The notes beneath the pieces were generated by a model. It worked only from the letters and a program-made list of their open reading frames with translations, was not told the DNA's origin and did not search any database. Of a DNA stretch of 6,732 nucleotides, positions 5,602 through 6,732 are shown piece after piece. The stretch comes from an uncultured Bacillota bacterium (GTDB lineage Bacteria > Bacillota_I > Bacilli_A > RFN20 > CAG-826). Position numbers and translations under genes: made by a program. The DNA is taken from contig CAMOEH010000020.1 of assembly GCA_946612055.1 (NCBI GenBank), positions 1 to 6,732 on the forward strand. The letters run 5' to 3'. The first letter of the stretch is position 1. Every line of letters starts with the position of its first letter.

Positions 5602-6435
5602 ATGGAAGATAAAGAGAAATACATCCGTTATGAAACCAAGTCCTTCTTCGCTCATGATGAAGAGGCAATTTTGGATTACATCGTCATTGATAAACTCAAT
5701 AACGTCCCGCTTTCGAATTTCGTTCACACCCACTCCGAAATCAATTTCTGCTTCGAGGGCAATGGCCAAAGCTCCATTAATGGATCCAAATATGAAGTGA
5801 AGGAAAATTCCTTTTATCTTGTTAATCCGATGGAAATCCACGCGAATGTCTCTGAGCAAGAATGCGGCTTTTATATTTTGGGCATGCCAAACGTTACCTT
5901 TGATCTTCCTGATCCCACAAGCCGCCTCATAACCACGAAAGGGACGCATCTAAAATCGTTAATCGAATCTTTGATCAGTTTAGTCAACACGCCATCCCCC
6001 GACCAAGCCATCTTGATAAGAGAAAACTTCCAGCTCATCCTCCGGGTATTAAAGACCGACTTAGAAACGGAAAAGCTCATCAAAATCGAGCAAGGGCCAA
6101 CCGATTCTTTCGACGTAATCATCAAATATATCGAATCCTCCTTCTTGCAAAGGATTGACATCGATTTGCTTTCAAAAAAATTCAATTTCTCCAAATCGAC
6201 GCTCATGCATCAATTCAAAAAGCGCTATGGCGTCAGCATCATGGAATACGTCATGCAACAACGATTAAAGGAAGCGACTTTTCAATTAGAGATACTCGAT
6301 GATCCCATCCAAAAAATCGCCGCGGTAACCGGATTTAGCTCCACGCCCTATTTCTATAGCTATTTCACAAGAAAAATGGGGATGACTCCCCAGAAATATC
6401 GCTTGCTGCACAAGAAAAAGAACCAGAATAATTAA
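5602..6435 (+). CDS. AraC/XylS-family transcriptional regulator with N-terminal cupin-like sensor domain
   Basis: This 277-residue cytoplasmic DNA-binding protein probably switches the divergent transporter operon in response to its sugar. Residues about 35-95 resemble the AraC cupin sensor: VHTHSEINFCFEG at 41-53, with His42, His44 and Glu46, and FYLVNPMEIHAN at 71-82. A helical linker follows. The C-terminal domain, about 170-272, has two helix-turn-helix units: DLLSKKFNFSKSTLMHQFKK (188-207), then IQKIAAVTGFSSTPYFYSYF (236-255) and the family-typical KMGMTPQKYR (258-267). The length is normal for the family. The ATG at 5602 is the only in-frame start after the upstream TGA at 5572-5574, yet it has no recognisable Shine-Dalgarno sequence. 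A tiny overlapping ORF begins at 5595. The protein contains no tryptophan. Whether it activates or represses is not visible; activation is usual for this architecture. Confidence 0.93.
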   Translation: MEDKEKYIRYETKSFFAHDEEAILDYIVIDKLNNVPLSNFVHTHSEINFCFEGNGQSSINGSKYEVKENSFYLVNPMEIHANVSEQECGFYILGMPNVTFDLPDPTSRLITTKGTHLKSLIESLISLVNTPSPDQAILIRENFQLILRVLKTDLETEKLIKIEQGPTDSFDVIIKYIESSFLQRIDIDLLSKKFNFSKSTLMHQFKKRYGVSIMEYVMQQRLKEATFQLEILDDPIQKIAAVTGFSSTPYFYSYFTRKMGMTPQKYRLLHKKKNQNN

Positions 6436-6732
6436 TCTTTCTTTTCCTCTTTGTAGAGGCCTACCCCCACTAAATCTGGGAAATTTTTCGGATTGAAATG
6501 CTTGTCATATAGCCTCATCTGATTGATGAGCACGCCCAATAAGAGAATGGGACAAAGTAGGAGCAATGCCAATGCGAATATCCCAATCTTGATGAAAATA
6601 TAAGGGATTAAGTCTAAAAGCAAAAAGATAGCAAATACCGAACTTGATATTAACGCGGAAGGGTAGCATTTGAGGCCAAAAATGAAACCCGCTTTGATTT
6701 TCGTGATGAATTTGCATTGATAGATGAAAGAA
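6432..6732 (-). CDS. Integral membrane protein, C-terminal fragment (runs off the right edge; possibly YesL/DUF624-like)
   Basis: On the minus strand a reading frame is open from the window edge (about codon 6731-6729) to TAA at 6434-6432, giving about 99 residues. There is no ATG in it; a TTG at 6623 could be taken for a start, but the frame and its protein-like composition continue upstream, so the true start lies outside the window. Two long hydrophobic segments are visible, ALISSSVFAIFLLLDLIPYI and IGIFALALLLLCPILLLGVL, followed by a polar tail with DKHFNPKNFPDLVGVGLYKE. A final membrane helix pair plus a short D-x-N-P-x-G-L tail reminds me of the YesL/DUF624 proteins that often accompany Bacillota sugar transporters. 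That is a weak family guess from an incomplete sequence. The gene converges on the regulator gene and overlaps its stop by four bases. Confidence 0.65.
   Translation of the reverse strand, partial: SFIYQCKFITKIKAGFIFGLKCYPSALISSSVFAIFLLLDLIPYIFIKIGIFALALLLLCPILLLGVLINQMRLYDKHFNPKNFPDLVGVGLYKEEKKD

Noticed and set aside
5527..5949. A 140-codon minus-strand frame whose TGA overlaps the permease 1 ATG as ATGA, resembling a translationally coupled first gene.
   Set aside because: It lies antisense to the regulator gene, whose two helix-turn-helix units and cupin-like domain are clear. The antisense product shows no family-like features and its start has no support, so the ATGA is probably coincidental.
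6446..6459. Hairpin CCTCT-TTGT-AGAGG just after the convergent stops, considered as a bidirectional terminator.
   Set aside because: The stem is only five base pairs and lacks a T-run after it on either strand. It also lies within the coding sequence of the membrane protein.

Overview
The window reads as a compact carbohydrate-uptake and surface-glycan locus from a monoderm, low-to-moderate GC member of the Bacillota. An uncultured Bacilli or Erysipelotrichia lineage related to Mollicutes is my best guess, not a demonstrated placement. The pointers are lipoprotein signal peptides with LSGC or LASC lipoboxes, purine-rich Shine-Dalgarno sites, a family-1 sugar ABC transporter with no dedicated ATPase, and a divergent AraC-type regulator. 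TGA serves as a stop (permease 1 ends on it) and tryptophan is TGG, so the code appears to be the standard bacterial one.

Layout. A minus-strand operon runs from 5530 down to the left edge: permease 1 (5530-4592), permease 2 (4588-3683), an oversized sugar-binding lipoprotein (3662-2061), a DUF4091 / glycoside hydrolase family 123-like lipoprotein (2050-167), and the first 50 codons of a third lipoprotein (151 to the edge). Gaps between these genes are only 3 to 20 bases. Diverging from the operon across a 71-base intergenic region is an AraC/XylS-type regulator (5602-6435). Its stop codon overlaps by four bases the stop of a convergent minus-strand membrane-protein gene that enters from the right edge. 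That gene may be YesL/DUF624-like.

Working model (inference). The regulator senses a sugar through its N-terminal cupin-like domain and controls the divergent promoter. The cell-surface hydrolase trims an amino-sugar-containing glycan, the binding lipoprotein captures the product, and the permease pair imports it using a shared MsmK/MsmX-type ATPase encoded elsewhere. The substrate cannot be read from the sequence. GH123 membership would suggest beta-linked N-acetylgalactosamine, but DUF4091 proteins are broader than the characterised enzymes.

The most unusual signals are in the 71-base divergent region. A perfect TATAAT lies only five bases before the permease 1 ATG, which has no Shine-Dalgarno sequence, so a leaderless or near-leaderless operon mRNA is possible. 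A perfect inverted repeat CTGCAA-N6-TTGCAG sits where an activator site would be expected. The rest is a well-formed but conventional sugar-utilisation cluster. I see no RNA genes, CRISPR arrays, insertion sequences or convincing terminators.
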